A DNA stretch of 6,807 bases from an uncultured Collinsella sp. (GCA_900554985.1 USJQ01000056.1:1-6807); one strand, 5' to 3'. Shown: positions 1 through 6,757, numbered from the stretch's first letter. Notes: generated from the sequence alone by a model not told the origin. Translations and numbers: made by a program.

Positions 1-15
1 CCGTCGCGTATATTC

Positions 16-45
16 ATTGTACGCATAGCTTTCGGCAGTCGTAAA
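16..45 (-). promoter_or_regulatory. Candidate promoter reading left out of the window
   Basis: On the minus strand there is a TACAAT box (16-21), 5 of 6 matches to the -10 consensus, and 18 nt upstream a TTTACG box (40-45), 4 of 6 matches to TTGACA. It lies beyond the putative terminator of the aminotransferase, so it would serve a minus-strand gene just outside the window. The same 9-mer (attgtacgc on the plus strand) recurs at 1353-1361 upstream of the aminotransferase. Promoter calls by eye are weak evidence, and the downstream gene is not visible. Confidence 0.35.
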
Positions 46-78
46 ACTGCTTCATCCCAATCACACAACGGCATAGAC

Positions 79-109
79 AACGGGGTCTGGCTTAAAACCA
101 AACCCCGTT
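79..109 (-). terminator. Hairpin, probable terminator of the aminotransferase gene
   Basis: Perfect 8-bp arms (AACGGGGT at 79-86 with ACCCCGTT at 102-109) are extended inward by TGG/CCA pairs (88-90 with 98-100) after one mismatch, around an AT-rich 7-nt loop. It begins 28 nt past the aminotransferase stop codon. The tail on the minus strand is U-poor (GUUGUCUAUG), so it is not a textbook intrinsic terminator. It could also act on transcripts from either side. Confidence 0.5.
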
Positions 110-137
110 TCACGTAAAACATTGTAAGCAGAGCGCT

Positions 138-1328
138 TTACTTTCGACGATATTCGTCGGCCAGTTGCTTCCAGGCAGGCAACGAATTGACGATGGTCTC
201 GTAGCTCACACAGTAGCCAAGGCGGAACCAGCCCGGCATGCCAAAACTATCCGAAGGCACCGCGAGCAGTTCGTACTTCTTCGCGCGCTCGCAGAACGCA
301 TTCGCATCGGGCTCCAGCGTCTTCACCCACAAGTAGAATGCACCATCCGGCTCAACATAGGTGTAGCCGTACTCCGCTAGTGCATCGGTAAGCGCGGTGC
401 GGTTGCGCGCATAGGCCTCGACATCGCTCGGTTCATCAATGCAGTCGATGATTACACGCTGGAAGAGGGCCGGTGCGCACACGAAGCCCAGCGTGCGGGC
501 GGCACCGGCAACGGCCGGCATCAGGCGAGCAGCCTGCGGATTGGTATTGGGAACCAAAATCCAGCCCACGCGCTCGCCCGGCAGCGAAAGCGACTTGGAA
601 TACGAGTAGCACACCACGGTGTTCTCGTAGATCGAGGGCACCCAAGGCACCCCGGCACCGTACACGATCTCGCGGTACGGCTCATCAGAGATGAGCGTGA
701 TTGGGTTCTCGGAATCGCGCTTGGCGTTGACCTCGCGTAAAACATTGGCCAGTCGCGTCAGTGTATCGCGCGTATACACTGCACCGGTCGGGTTGTTGGG
801 TGAGTCGATAATGACGGCAGCGGTCTTATCGGTAATCGCCTTGAGCACGTTATCCACGCTCAGCTGGAACGTATCTTCATCGGCGAGCGCCTCGACGCAC
901 GTGCAACCAGCTTTCTCGATCCACACGCGATACTCCGGGAAGTACGGAGCGATAACGATGACCTCGTCGCCCGGATTGGTAATCGCGTTGAGCGTGCAGG
1001 TGAGCGAAGCCGCGGCACCCACCGTCATAAAGACGTCCTTGCCCTCATAGCTCGTGCCAAAGCGACGGTTGAGCGAGTCGGCGACGGCTGCTCGACATTG
1101 CGGCAGACCCGGCGCAGGCGTGTATCCATGCAGCTGGTCGCTCGGCAGCTCCAAGGCCTTCTTAATGGACTCAGCCACGGCGGCAGGTGCCGGAACGCTC
1201 GGGTTACCCAGCGAAAAATCGAATACGTTCTCCGCGCCGATCTGTGCCTTGCGCTCAAGGCCATAGCTAAAGATCTCACGGATGATGGAGCTCTCCGCAC
1301 CGCGAGCATACATACTTTCGTTGATCAT
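138..1328 (-). CDS. Pyridoxal phosphate-dependent aminotransferase (class I/II, fold type I)
   Basis: This predicted 396-aa cytosolic enzyme transfers amino groups between an amino acid and a 2-oxo acid using PLP. Visible hallmarks of the AspC-like class I/II family are the substrate/cofactor segment SPNNPTG (residues 176-182, with the PLP-contacting Asn179), ISDEPY (213-218, Asp215 pairing with the PLP ring nitrogen), the Schiff-base lysine in SYSKS (Lys245) and a C-terminal WFRLGY with Arg369 placed to bind the substrate carboxylate. The length is typical of the family. The open frame extends upstream to 1427, but I chose the ATG at 1326-1328: it has an AAAGGGGAG ribosome binding site, the family-like sequence starts there, and the extra 33 codons would begin inside a palindromic repeat. 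The gene is separated from ftsH by a terminator, so it is probably its own transcription unit. The amino acid substrate cannot be told from sequence; aspartate or alanine are reasonable guesses. No membrane segment or signal peptide is seen. Confidence 0.93.
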   Translation of the reverse strand: MINESMYARGAESSIIREIFSYGLERKAQIGAENVFDFSLGNPSVPAPAAVAESIKKALELPSDQLHGYTPAPGLPQCRAAVADSLNRRFGTSYEGKDVFMTVGAAASLTCTLNAITNPGDEVIVIAPYFPEYRVWIEKAGCTCVEALADEDTFQLSVDNVLKAITDKTAAVIIDSPNNPTGAVYTRDTLTRLANVLREVNAKRDSENPITLISDEPYREIVYGAGVPWVPSIYENTVVCYSYSKSLSLPGERVGWILVPNTNPQAARLMPAVAGAARTLGFVCAPALFQRVIIDCIDEPSDVEAYARNRTALTDALAEYGYTYVEPDGAFYLWVKTLEPDANAFCERAKKYELLAVPSDSFGMPGWFRLGYCVSYETIVNSLPAWKQLADEYRRK

Positions 1329-1331
1329 CTG

Positions 1332-1340
1332 CTCCCCTTT
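1332..1340 (-). promoter_or_regulatory. Ribosome binding site that sets the aminotransferase start
   Basis: The minus strand reads AAAGGGGAG, with the purine-rich core ending a few bases before the ATG at 1326-1328. No comparable site precedes the upstream in-frame ATG at 1425-1427. This supports the shorter, 396-aa protein. Confidence 0.7.
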
Positions 1341-1352
1341 CGCATAGGCGCT

Positions 1353-1358
1353 ATTGTA
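1353..1358 (-). promoter_or_regulatory. Candidate -10 box for the aminotransferase gene
   Basis: TACAAT on the minus strand would put a transcript start about 18 nt before the ATG at 1328. No convincing -35 box is present at 16-18 nt spacing (that stretch is GC-rich), so this is tentative. The flanking 9-mer matches the one at 16-24. Confidence 0.3.
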
Positions 1359-1393
1359 CGCTTTAGCCGAGCAAAGCGCCGCAGCAATGTTGA

Positions 1394-1443
1394 TTGGGGA
1401 CAGACTTAAATGCGTGAAAACGCTCATTTAAGTCTGTCCCCAA
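1394..1443. repeat. REP-like palindromic repeat (19-bp perfect inverted arms)
   Basis: Arm 1394-1412 is the exact reverse complement of arm 1425-1443; each starts with TTGGGGACAGACTT from its outer end. The 12-nt centre can itself pair partly (GCG with CGC around an A-rich loop). It sits between the ftsH terminator and the aminotransferase promoter region, outside both genes. There is no U-run beyond either arm, so it does not look like a simple terminator. The GGGGACAGAC outer end resembles termini I remember from dispersed palindromic repeats linked to Y1-type REP-associated transposases (RAYT); that link is from memory and not verified. The element has no coding capacity, so if mobile it would depend on a transposase encoded elsewhere. 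Confidence 0.75.
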
Positions 1444-1458
1444 CCAACATATCGCTCA

Positions 1459-1496
1459 AAAGAAAAGCCTCCACAGGTTTCCCCGCAGAGGCTTTC
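1459..1496 (-). terminator. Rho-independent terminator of ftsH
   Basis: An 8-bp perfect stem, AAAGCCTC (1464-1471) with GAGGCTTT (1488-1495), starts 11 nt past the ftsH stop. Read on the minus strand, the closing arm runs into a U-rich tail (CUUUUCUUUUG), as expected for an intrinsic terminator. The loop is 16 nt and can pair partly inside. It would end the tilS-hpt-ftsH transcript before the aminotransferase. Confidence 0.8.
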
Positions 1497-1506
1497 GCTA
1501 CAAGAA

Positions 1507-3645
1507 CTATTTGTCGGCGTCGGTGTTGCCGTCAGCGTTGGCAGCATTGCCATCACCGGCATCATCGGATGCGGCTTCGGCATCCTCCTGCATGGCCGCC
1601 TGCGCAAAAGCCGCGGCGTCTGCCGCAAGCTCCTCCTCGCTCATGCGAGGCGCACGCTTCTTGGTCGGCATACCAGCAGCCTTGGCGTTGCGCTCCTCCT
1701 TGGCCGCCAGGATATCGCCCTCGCGCTCAAGGTAAGCGTCCCACTCGTTGTCGAGCAGGGCATTCACGGCATCGCCCTCGACAGTCTCGCGCTCAAGCAG
1801 CACCTTCGCCATCAGATCGAGCTGATCGCGACGGGCGTCCAGGATCTCGACCGCACGACGATGGGCCTCACGCATAATGCGCTGAACCTCGATATCGATA
1901 CGGCGCGCCGTCTCCTCGGAGTAATCCTGGTGATCGGCGTAATCGCGACCAAGGAACACCTGATGTTGCGCCTCGCCAAACACTTGCGTGCCCAGCTCCT
2001 CGCTCATGCCCAGGCGCGTGACCATCTCGCGCGCCATCTTGGTTGCGCGCTCCAGATCGTTGCTCGCGCCCGACGTAATGTCATCGCACATGAGCTCCTC
2101 GGCAACGCGACCGCCCAAGAACACGGCGAGCTCGTCGAGCATCTCGTTCTTGGTCTTAAGGAAGTGGTCCTCCTGCGGAAGCTGCAGCGTGTAGCCTAGC
2201 GCCTGGCCGCGGCTGACAATCGAGATCTTATGAACCGGATCGGAGTGCTCCAGGATGTGGCCCACCAGGGCGTGACCGCTCTCGTGGTAGGCAATCGTGG
2301 TGCGCTCGACCTCGGTCATCACGCGACCCTTGCGTTGCGGTCCGGCAATCACGCGCTCCATCGACTCCTCGACCTCGTCCATCGAGATCACAGAACGATG
2401 ACGGCGAGCGGCCAGCAGCGCAGACTCGTTGAGCAGGTTCGCCAAATCGGCACCAGTAAAGCCAACGGTCATCTGGGCGAGCTTCTCAAACTTAACGTCC
2501 TCGTCCATCGGCTTGTTCTCAGCATGCACGCGCAAGATCTGCTCGCGGCCCTTCACGTCCGGACGGTCGACCGTAACCTGACGGTCAAAACGGCCGGGGC
2601 GCAGCAATGCCGGGTCCAGAATATCGGGGCGGTTGGTCGCGGCGATCAGGATGACCGACTCGCTTTCCTCAAAACCGTCCATCTCGACCAGCAGCTGGTT
2701 GAGCGTTTGCTCGCGCTCGTCGTGACCGCCGCCCAAGCCAGCTCCGCGCTGACGTCCCACGGCATCGATCTCGTCAATAAAGATGATTGACGGAGCCTGA
2801 GACTTGGCCTCCTTAAAAAGGTCGCGCACGCGGCTGGCGCCGACACCCACGAACATCTCGACAAAGTCGGAACCCGAGATGCTAAAGAACGGCACGCCCG
2901 CCTCGCCGGCAACGGCCTTGGCCAGCAGGGTTTTACCGGTACCCGGAGGGCCAACCAGCAACACGCCGCGCGGAATCTTGGCGCCCAGCTTGCGATAGCG
3001 GTCCGGATCGCTCAAAAAGTCGCGAATCTCCTCGAGCTCCTCGACTGCCTCGTCCACACCGGCAACATCCTCAAACTTGACCTTGGGGCGCGTTGCCTCG
3101 TTGGTCTTGGCGTTGGTCTTGCCAAACTGCATGTTCCTGTTGTTGGCGCCCATCATCTGGCGCATAAAGTAGAACATGATGGCGATCAGGGCGATCGTCG
3201 GAAGTACGCTCATCGCCAAGTCGCCCCAAAAATCGGGGTCATTGGTGTTGACGATGTACTTGGTATCGGGGTGCTCCGCCATAAGCTCGGCAAGCGAATC
3301 GGAACCGACGTAGGTCGAGGAGAAGCTCTTGAGCTCGCTCGTGTCACCCTTGTCCTTTTTCGTCTTCCAGTAATGACCCGCCACGCTTCCGTCTTGAACC
3401 GTATAGGTCAAATCTTCGACGCGATCCTGCTTAATGGCGTTGACCATCTCGCTCGTCGCGAGCTTTACGGTATTGCTGGAATTGGCAAAGCCGGAGCCCA
3501 TGTTAAAGAAGGCGTAGCCCAGAAGCGCGCAAGCCAAAATAAAATACAGCCAGCCCGTACGCGTGGGCTTCTTGCCTCCGGGCATCCCCGGGATCTTAGG
3601 CTCCCGGGGAGTCTGGGAATTGTTATCGTTACGGTCGTCGGGCAT
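1507..3645 (-). CDS. ftsH: ATP-dependent zinc metalloprotease FtsH
   Basis: This 712-aa membrane-anchored AAA+ protease degrades unstable cytosolic proteins and misassembled membrane proteins, working as a hexamer on the inner face of the membrane. Domains in order: Pro/Gly-rich cytosolic N-tail; transmembrane helix about 32-50; extracytoplasmic domain about 51-141; second helix about 143-164; AAA+ domain about 190-435 with Walker A GPPGTGKT (232-239), pore loop FVG (265-267), Walker B IIFIDE (287-292) and arginine fingers Arg349 and Arg352 in RPGRFDR; then the M41 peptidase domain with zinc motif HESGH (454-458) and the third ligand Asp530 in SGASND. All catalytic residues are present. The tail from about 645 is Ala- and acid-rich and low in complexity, longer than in the shortest homologues. 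The ATG at 3643-3645 lies one base after the hpt stop; its GGAGG lies inside hpt, 12 nt upstream, a rather long spacing. It is the last gene of the tilS-hpt-ftsH cluster. Confidence 0.98.
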   Translation of the reverse strand: MPDDRNDNNSQTPREPKIPGMPGGKKPTRTGWLYFILACALLGYAFFNMGSGFANSSNTVKLATSEMVNAIKQDRVEDLTYTVQDGSVAGHYWKTKKDKGDTSELKSFSSTYVGSDSLAELMAEHPDTKYIVNTNDPDFWGDLAMSVLPTIALIAIMFYFMRQMMGANNRNMQFGKTNAKTNEATRPKVKFEDVAGVDEAVEELEEIRDFLSDPDRYRKLGAKIPRGVLLVGPPGTGKTLLAKAVAGEAGVPFFSISGSDFVEMFVGVGASRVRDLFKEAKSQAPSIIFIDEIDAVGRQRGAGLGGGHDEREQTLNQLLVEMDGFEESESVILIAATNRPDILDPALLRPGRFDRQVTVDRPDVKGREQILRVHAENKPMDEDVKFEKLAQMTVGFTGADLANLLNESALLAARRHRSVISMDEVEESMERVIAGPQRKGRVMTEVERTTIAYHESGHALVGHILEHSDPVHKISIVSRGQALGYTLQLPQEDHFLKTKNEMLDELAVFLGGRVAEELMCDDITSGASNDLERATKMAREMVTRLGMSEELGTQVFGEAQHQVFLGRDYADHQDYSEETARRIDIEVQRIMREAHRRAVEILDARRDQLDLMAKVLLERETVEGDAVNALLDNEWDAYLEREGDILAAKEERNAKAAGMPTKKRAPRMSEEELAADAAAFAQAAMQEDAEAASDDAGDGNAANADGNTDADK

Positions 3646-3646
3646 C

Positions 3647-4193
3647 TTACGAATAAACCTCCGGTTTCAAAATGCCCAGATACGGAAGGTTACGATAGCG
3701 CTCGGCATAGTCGAGGCCGTAGCCCACCACAAAGGCATCGGGGCAATGGGTTCCAACATACTTGGGCGTGACGGCCGAGGTACGGTCCTCAACGTCCTTC
3801 CACAGGAAGGCGGCAACCTCCAGCGAGGCGGGCTTGCGGCTCTCGAGGTTCTTCATCAGATACTTGAGCGTCAGGCCCGAGTCCAGAATGTCCTCGACGA
3901 TCAGCACGTCGCGACCGCGGATGTCGATATCCAGGTCCTTAATGATACGCACGATGCCCGAGGACTTCACACCGTCGCCATAGCTCGAAACAGCCATGAA
4001 ATCGATGTTGGTCGGCAGCTCGATCTTGCGCATCAGGTCGCCCATAAAGACCACGGCGCCGCGCAGGACCGCAATCAGCACCAGATCCTTACCCGCGTAG
4101 TCGCGAGTAATCTGCTCGCCTAGGCGAGACGATACCGTCGATATCCTCCTGCGTAAACAGAACCTTCTCGATATCCGGATGTTGAGAAGCCAT
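3647..4193 (-). CDS. hpt: Hypoxanthine phosphoribosyltransferase, apparently frameshifted
   Basis: The purine salvage enzyme joins hypoxanthine or guanine to PRPP, giving IMP or GMP. The expected N-terminus starts at ATG 4191-4193 (MASQHPDIEKVLFTQ), preceded by a GAAAGGG ribosome binding site at 5-nt spacing. That frame stays HPRT-like for 23 codons, then reads PRRADYSRLRG and stops at 4089-4091. From RLGEQITRDY (codon at 4124-4126) to the stop at 3647-3649 the domain continues in another frame. Joining the two by restoring two bases gives 182 aa, close to the roughly 180 aa usual for the family, with the PRPP-binding motif VEDILDSGLT (restored residues 100-109) and the conserved C-terminal stretch GYGLDYAERYRNLPY intact. 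The second frame is open upstream to 4234, but its first 36 residues are Arg-rich and unlike HPRT, with no well-placed start. Either a real lesion (pseudogene), a sequence error, or less likely recoding. It sits between tilS and ftsH, one base from ftsH. Confidence 0.88.
3658..3662 (-). promoter_or_regulatory. ftsH ribosome binding site inside the end of hpt
   Basis: GGAGG on the minus strand overlaps the Pro-Glu-Val codons of hpt, four to six codons before its stop. It stands 12 nt before the ftsH ATG, longer than the usual 5-9 nt. With a 1-nt gap between hpt stop and ftsH start, translational coupling (ribosomes ending hpt re-initiating on ftsH) is likely; this is inference. Confidence 0.6.
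4115..4128. other. Frameshift point in hpt, on a 14-bp perfect palindrome
   Basis: CTCGCCTAGGCGAG is its own reverse complement and contains CCTAGG. In the N-terminal frame the bases read Ser-Pro-Arg; in the C-terminal frame they read Ser-Arg-Leu-Gly, which fits the family pattern Val-x-x-Leu-Gly. The simplest history is loss of one CG/GC unit from an original TCGCGCC, which both breaks the frame and creates the perfect palindrome. A 1-nt insertion would also reconcile the frames but leaves one residue fewer than I recall for Bacillus HprT. Confidence 0.75.
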
Positions 4194-4249
4194 GACAACC
4201 CTTTCTTGTGCTTATCGCCCACGCACCGCCGCATGGACGCGAACTACAC

Positions 4250-4258
4250 ATTCTAGCA
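4250..4258 (-). promoter_or_regulatory. Candidate extended -10 promoter for hpt-ftsH
   Basis: The minus strand reads TGCTAGAAT: an extended TG element directly before TAGAAT (4250-4255), 5 of 6 matches to TATAAT. No good -35 box lies at the right spacing, but extended -10 promoters can do without one. The transcript would start near 4243, about 50 nt before the hpt ATG at 4193. It lies in the 147-nt gap after tilS (4194-4340), so hpt-ftsH may be transcribed both from tilS and from here. Confidence 0.4.
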
Positions 4259-4340
4259 GCGCACGGGGTATATTTACCAGCACGTGCGCCATCAGCGCGG
4301 GAATACCGTCAACGTCGCACAGAATAGCTGGCGCGAAGCG

Positions 4341-5882
4341 CTATTCCGCATCGACCACACGAAGCAGATATGCCACGCGCGTTGCGGCCGTGCATTTAAA
4401 ACGCTCGTCCGCGCGAACGCCCGCGACCCATACTACGGCACCTCCCGGAGCCGTTCTTACCACGGGTACGCCAGAGCGGTCTGAAACAGGAATGCGCGCC
4501 TCGTTTAACAGGTCTGACACTTTCTTGCTTCGGCCGTTCATCCCCAACGGGCACATCACGTCTCCCGGCACAGGGCTATCCACCCACAGGCGCGCCGATC
4601 GTGCCTCGGTGGGAATCTCCCCGCGCGAGCCGGCTAACATTCGCTCGCTATCGCGGTCGGCAAACCCCAGGGCCGCCGCATCCACCAAGGCCGCAACCTT
4701 TCCGGCAGCAGCAAGCTCGCGGGCACGGTGCACGATATCGCACCCCGGCTCCACAGCCATCGGCTCCGCTGTCAGCATATGCCCCGCCCCCAGCGGCAGA
4801 CGACCGGGAACGGAGATCCAATCGGCCACTAAACCCTCGCGCGCCGCCGGGGCCTTGAACGCCAGCGTGCCAAACTCCACACGGGCATCAATTCCCGCAG
4901 GAAGCGTAACCGAGCCCGAGCCCGCAGCGACGCAGGCGAGCACGCGCTCCACGTGCCGCATCTCCGGTCGCGCGTCGGGATCGATGCGCTTAATCGCCAA
5001 TCGCACGATACGCCGTGCAATCACAACCTCAGCGGCAGCAAGACGGCGCGCATCGAGCACAAGTGCGCCCGCCGCTTCCCTGCGCAGGCAGCTTCGAAAC
5101 GCCTGTGCCGAAAGCTGGGAAAGAAAGGCGTCTTCGTCGCCCAGAATTTCGCAAGCGGCGCCAATCGTCTTACAGACGCTCGCGTTGCGCTGTGCCACCA
5201 CCGGCATCACCCGATGGCGTACATAGTTGCGCAGGTACGAAACGTCCTCGTTGCTTTCATCTTCCCGCCATGGCTGACCGTGCACCTGCAGATAGCTCAC
5301 GAGCTCATCGTGCGTGAGGTCGAGCAAGGGGCGAACCACAATGTTCCGACGGCGCGGAATGCTCGATAGACCCGCGGGACCCGACCCTTTAATGGCATTC
5401 ATCAAAAATGTTTCCGCGCGGTCCGACGAAGTATGCGCGGTACAGATACGAGCCGCCGTCCGCGGTGCGCCCGATTCGGCACAAAGTTCGCGAACGTATC
5501 TCCGTGCCGCGGCATAGCGCACCTCGCGAGCCGCAGCCTCGATATTGCCCGATTCGTCATCAAAATAAGCATGCTCAACACACAGCGGCAAACCGTATTG
5601 TGCGCACAGGTCACGTACAAAGGCCTCGTCGCCATCGGATGCCTCCCCGCGCAGATGATGGTTTACATGCAGCACGTGCAATCGCTCGCGCGCAATGGGA
5701 GCGACGCCGCGCCCGTCCTGGATATCCAGCTTTGATGTGCAAGCCATAAGGAGCAGCGCCGTCGAGTCCGCACCGCCTGATATCATGAGCACTACGGGGG
5801 CAGCGGCCTGCCGCGTTGCCAGGGCGCTCTTATCCGTCCTCGGCGCGGCATGATGTCCATAGTGCTGAGATACCGTTGGCAT
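4341..5882 (-). CDS. tilS: tRNA(Ile)-lysidine synthetase TilS
   Basis: This 513-aa cytosolic enzyme uses ATP and lysine to convert C34 of the CAU-anticodon tRNA-Ile to lysidine, so that it reads AUA as isoleucine. The N-terminal N-type ATP pyrophosphatase domain shows the PP-loop SGGADS (35-40), HVNHHLRGEAS (72-82), TAHTSSDRAET (148-158) followed by GSGPAGLSSIP (166-176), and the family signature WREDESNEDVSYLRN (205-219). A middle helical part follows, then the C-terminal TilS domain around PGDVMCPLGM, the KKVSDLLNEARIP segment and VVWVAGVRADERFK near the end. It is somewhat longer than the Bacillus enzyme, partly from a Pro/Ala-rich N-terminal leader of about 28 residues. The start at 5880-5882 is well supported by AGGAGG at 6-nt spacing. 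tilS upstream of hpt and ftsH is a conserved order. A 7-bp hairpin spans its stop codon but has no U-run. Confidence 0.96.
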   Translation of the reverse strand: MPTVSQHYGHHAAPRTDKSALATRQAAAPVVLMISGGADSTALLLMACTSKLDIQDGRGVAPIARERLHVLHVNHHLRGEASDGDEAFVRDLCAQYGLPLCVEHAYFDDESGNIEAAAREVRYAAARRYVRELCAESGAPRTAARICTAHTSSDRAETFLMNAIKGSGPAGLSSIPRRRNIVVRPLLDLTHDELVSYLQVHGQPWREDESNEDVSYLRNYVRHRVMPVVAQRNASVCKTIGAACEILGDEDAFLSQLSAQAFRSCLRREAAGALVLDARRLAAAEVVIARRIVRLAIKRIDPDARPEMRHVERVLACVAAGSGSVTLPAGIDARVEFGTLAFKAPAAREGLVADWISVPGRLPLGAGHMLTAEPMAVEPGCDIVHRARELAAAGKVAALVDAAALGFADRDSERMLAGSRGEIPTEARSARLWVDSPVPGDVMCPLGMNGRSKKVSDLLNEARIPVSDRSGVPVVRTAPGGAVVWVAGVRADERFKCTAATRVAYLLRVVDAE

Positions 5883-5888
5883 TCGCTT

Positions 5889-5894
5889 CCTCCT
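5889..5894 (-). promoter_or_regulatory. Strong tilS ribosome binding site
   Basis: A full AGGAGG on the minus strand, 6 nt before the ATG at 5880-5882, fixes the start and therefore the non-conserved N-terminal leader as part of the TilS protein. Confidence 0.85.
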
Positions 5895-5910
5895 CTATTC
5901 GTCCGCACTC

Positions 5911-5916
5911 ATTGTA
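5911..5916 (-). promoter_or_regulatory. Candidate -10 box for tilS in the divergent gap
   Basis: TACAAT on the minus strand, 5 of 6 matches, would start a transcript about 22 nt before the tilS ATG. The matching -35 position (5934-5939, GCGAGA) is poor and lies inside the first codons of the divergent gene. The gap between the two genes is only 48 nt (5883-5930), so their promoters must overlap each other or the coding sequences. I see no clear plus-strand promoter there. Confidence 0.35.
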
Positions 5917-5930
5917 TCCTTTGGAATCTT

Positions 5931-6740
5931 ATGTCTCGCCTGCACCTTCATATCCTCGGCAGCGGCTCAAAAGGCAACTGCGCACTCGTCGAGGGACCTC
6001 AGGGGCTCATCATGATCGACAACGGCCTGTCCCGCCGCGAGACACTTAAACGCATGGCGGAGCTTGGCCTCTCGGCAGACGACGTCGCCGCTCTTGTAAT
6101 CACCCATGAGCATGGTGACCATGTCAAGGGGCTCGATGTATGGTGCAAGCACTGGCATGGTCCCCTCTTTGCCAGCAGGGACACCCTTTCATGCAAAGAA
6201 AACCTCGCGCGCCTGCCCGTAGAGGAATTTGACCCCGGCGACACGCTCCCCATTGCCGGCATCCACGTGCAAACCTACTCAACATCGCACGATGTCATCA
6301 ATCCTGTCGGCTATCGATTTAATGCTCTCGATGATTCCATTGGGTTTGCCACCGACACCGGAGAGTTATCGAGCAAGGCCATAGGCATCCTCAAAGACTG
6401 TCGAGTTCTCGCGCTCGAAAGCAACCACGATGTAGCGATGCTGCGCGAAGGAGCGTACCCCCGCTTTCTTCAGGAGCGCATCCTGTCCACAAAGGGGCAC
6501 CTCTCCAACAACCAGGCCGCCGAAGCCGCGCGCGAACTTGTTACCGATCGCACCGAACAGCTCATCGCCATGCATATCAGCCAGGACAATAATCGTCCAA
6601 GCCTTACCGTCAAAAGCTATGCCAACGCGCTTGATGCAAGTCTCGATGATGAACTCGGCAGTTCTGCCACCCGTCTTCAAGGGCCACGGAAGCTCTCGAT
6701 ACGCCCTGCAAGTCAGTATCAACCGACAACTATTCAATAG
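5931..6740 (+). CDS. yycJ: YycJ/WalJ-type metallo-beta-lactamase-fold hydrolase
   Basis: This predicted 269-aa cytosolic metal-dependent hydrolase carries the canonical metal motif THEHGDH (58-64), with further likely ligands His120 in TSHD and Asp142 in TDTG, and a C-terminal His in AMHISQDNN (215). The opening LHILGSGSKGN, the segment ALESNHDVAMLREGAYP (161-177), KGHLSN (188-193) and HISQDNN are what I recognise as specific to the YycJ/WalJ branch. In Firmicutes that gene accompanies the walRK two-component system, and the protein has been proposed to be a nuclease; substrate and role here are unknown. I chose ATG 5931 because homology begins at once. Upstream in-frame ATGs at 5850 and 5853 would add an unrelated stretch and overlap tilS by about 30 nt. 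The ribosome binding site is weak (only TTTGGAA). The last 25 or so residues look non-conserved. It is divergent from tilS, with no wal genes in view. Confidence 0.92.
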   Translation: MSRLHLHILGSGSKGNCALVEGPQGLIMIDNGLSRRETLKRMAELGLSADDVAALVITHEHGDHVKGLDVWCKHWHGPLFASRDTLSCKENLARLPVEEFDPGDTLPIAGIHVQTYSTSHDVINPVGYRFNALDDSIGFATDTGELSSKAIGILKDCRVLALESNHDVAMLREGAYPRFLQERILSTKGHLSNNQAAEAARELVTDRTEQLIAMHISQDNNRPSLTVKSYANALDASLDDELGSSATRLQGPRKLSIRPASQYQPTTIQ

Positions 6741-6757
6741 CCCCTCAAGACAATCAG

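Noticed and set aside
35..50. Small inverted repeat GCAGT/ACTGC
   Set aside because: A 5-bp stem is expected by chance, with no U-run or other context.
1329..1427. N-terminal extension of the aminotransferase to the ATG at 1425-1427
   Set aside because: It would start within the palindromic repeat, has no ribosome binding site and adds non-homologous residues; the ATG at 1328 has a good site.
4194..4234. HPRT start at 4234 giving a 195-aa protein
   Set aside because: The first 36 residues are Arg-rich and not HPRT-like, whereas the other frame in the same bases encodes the expected N-terminus with a ribosome binding site. A frameshift explains this better.
4322..4346. Hairpin over the tilS stop codon as a terminator
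   Set aside because: The 7-bp stem GAATAGC/GCTATTC has an 11-nt loop and no U-run after it, and hpt-ftsH follows in the same direction.
4192..5226. Long plus-strand open frame (344 codons) opposite tilS
   Set aside because: The product is Ser/Arg/Ala/Thr-rich without any recognisable motif, and it lies antisense to a clear TilS. It is a high-GC shadow frame. Similar plus-strand frames opposite ftsH and the aminotransferase are rejected for the same reason.
5850..5930. Upstream start of the YycJ-type gene
   Set aside because: The extra 27 residues are unlike the family and would overlap the 5' end of tilS; homology starts exactly at the ATG at 5931.
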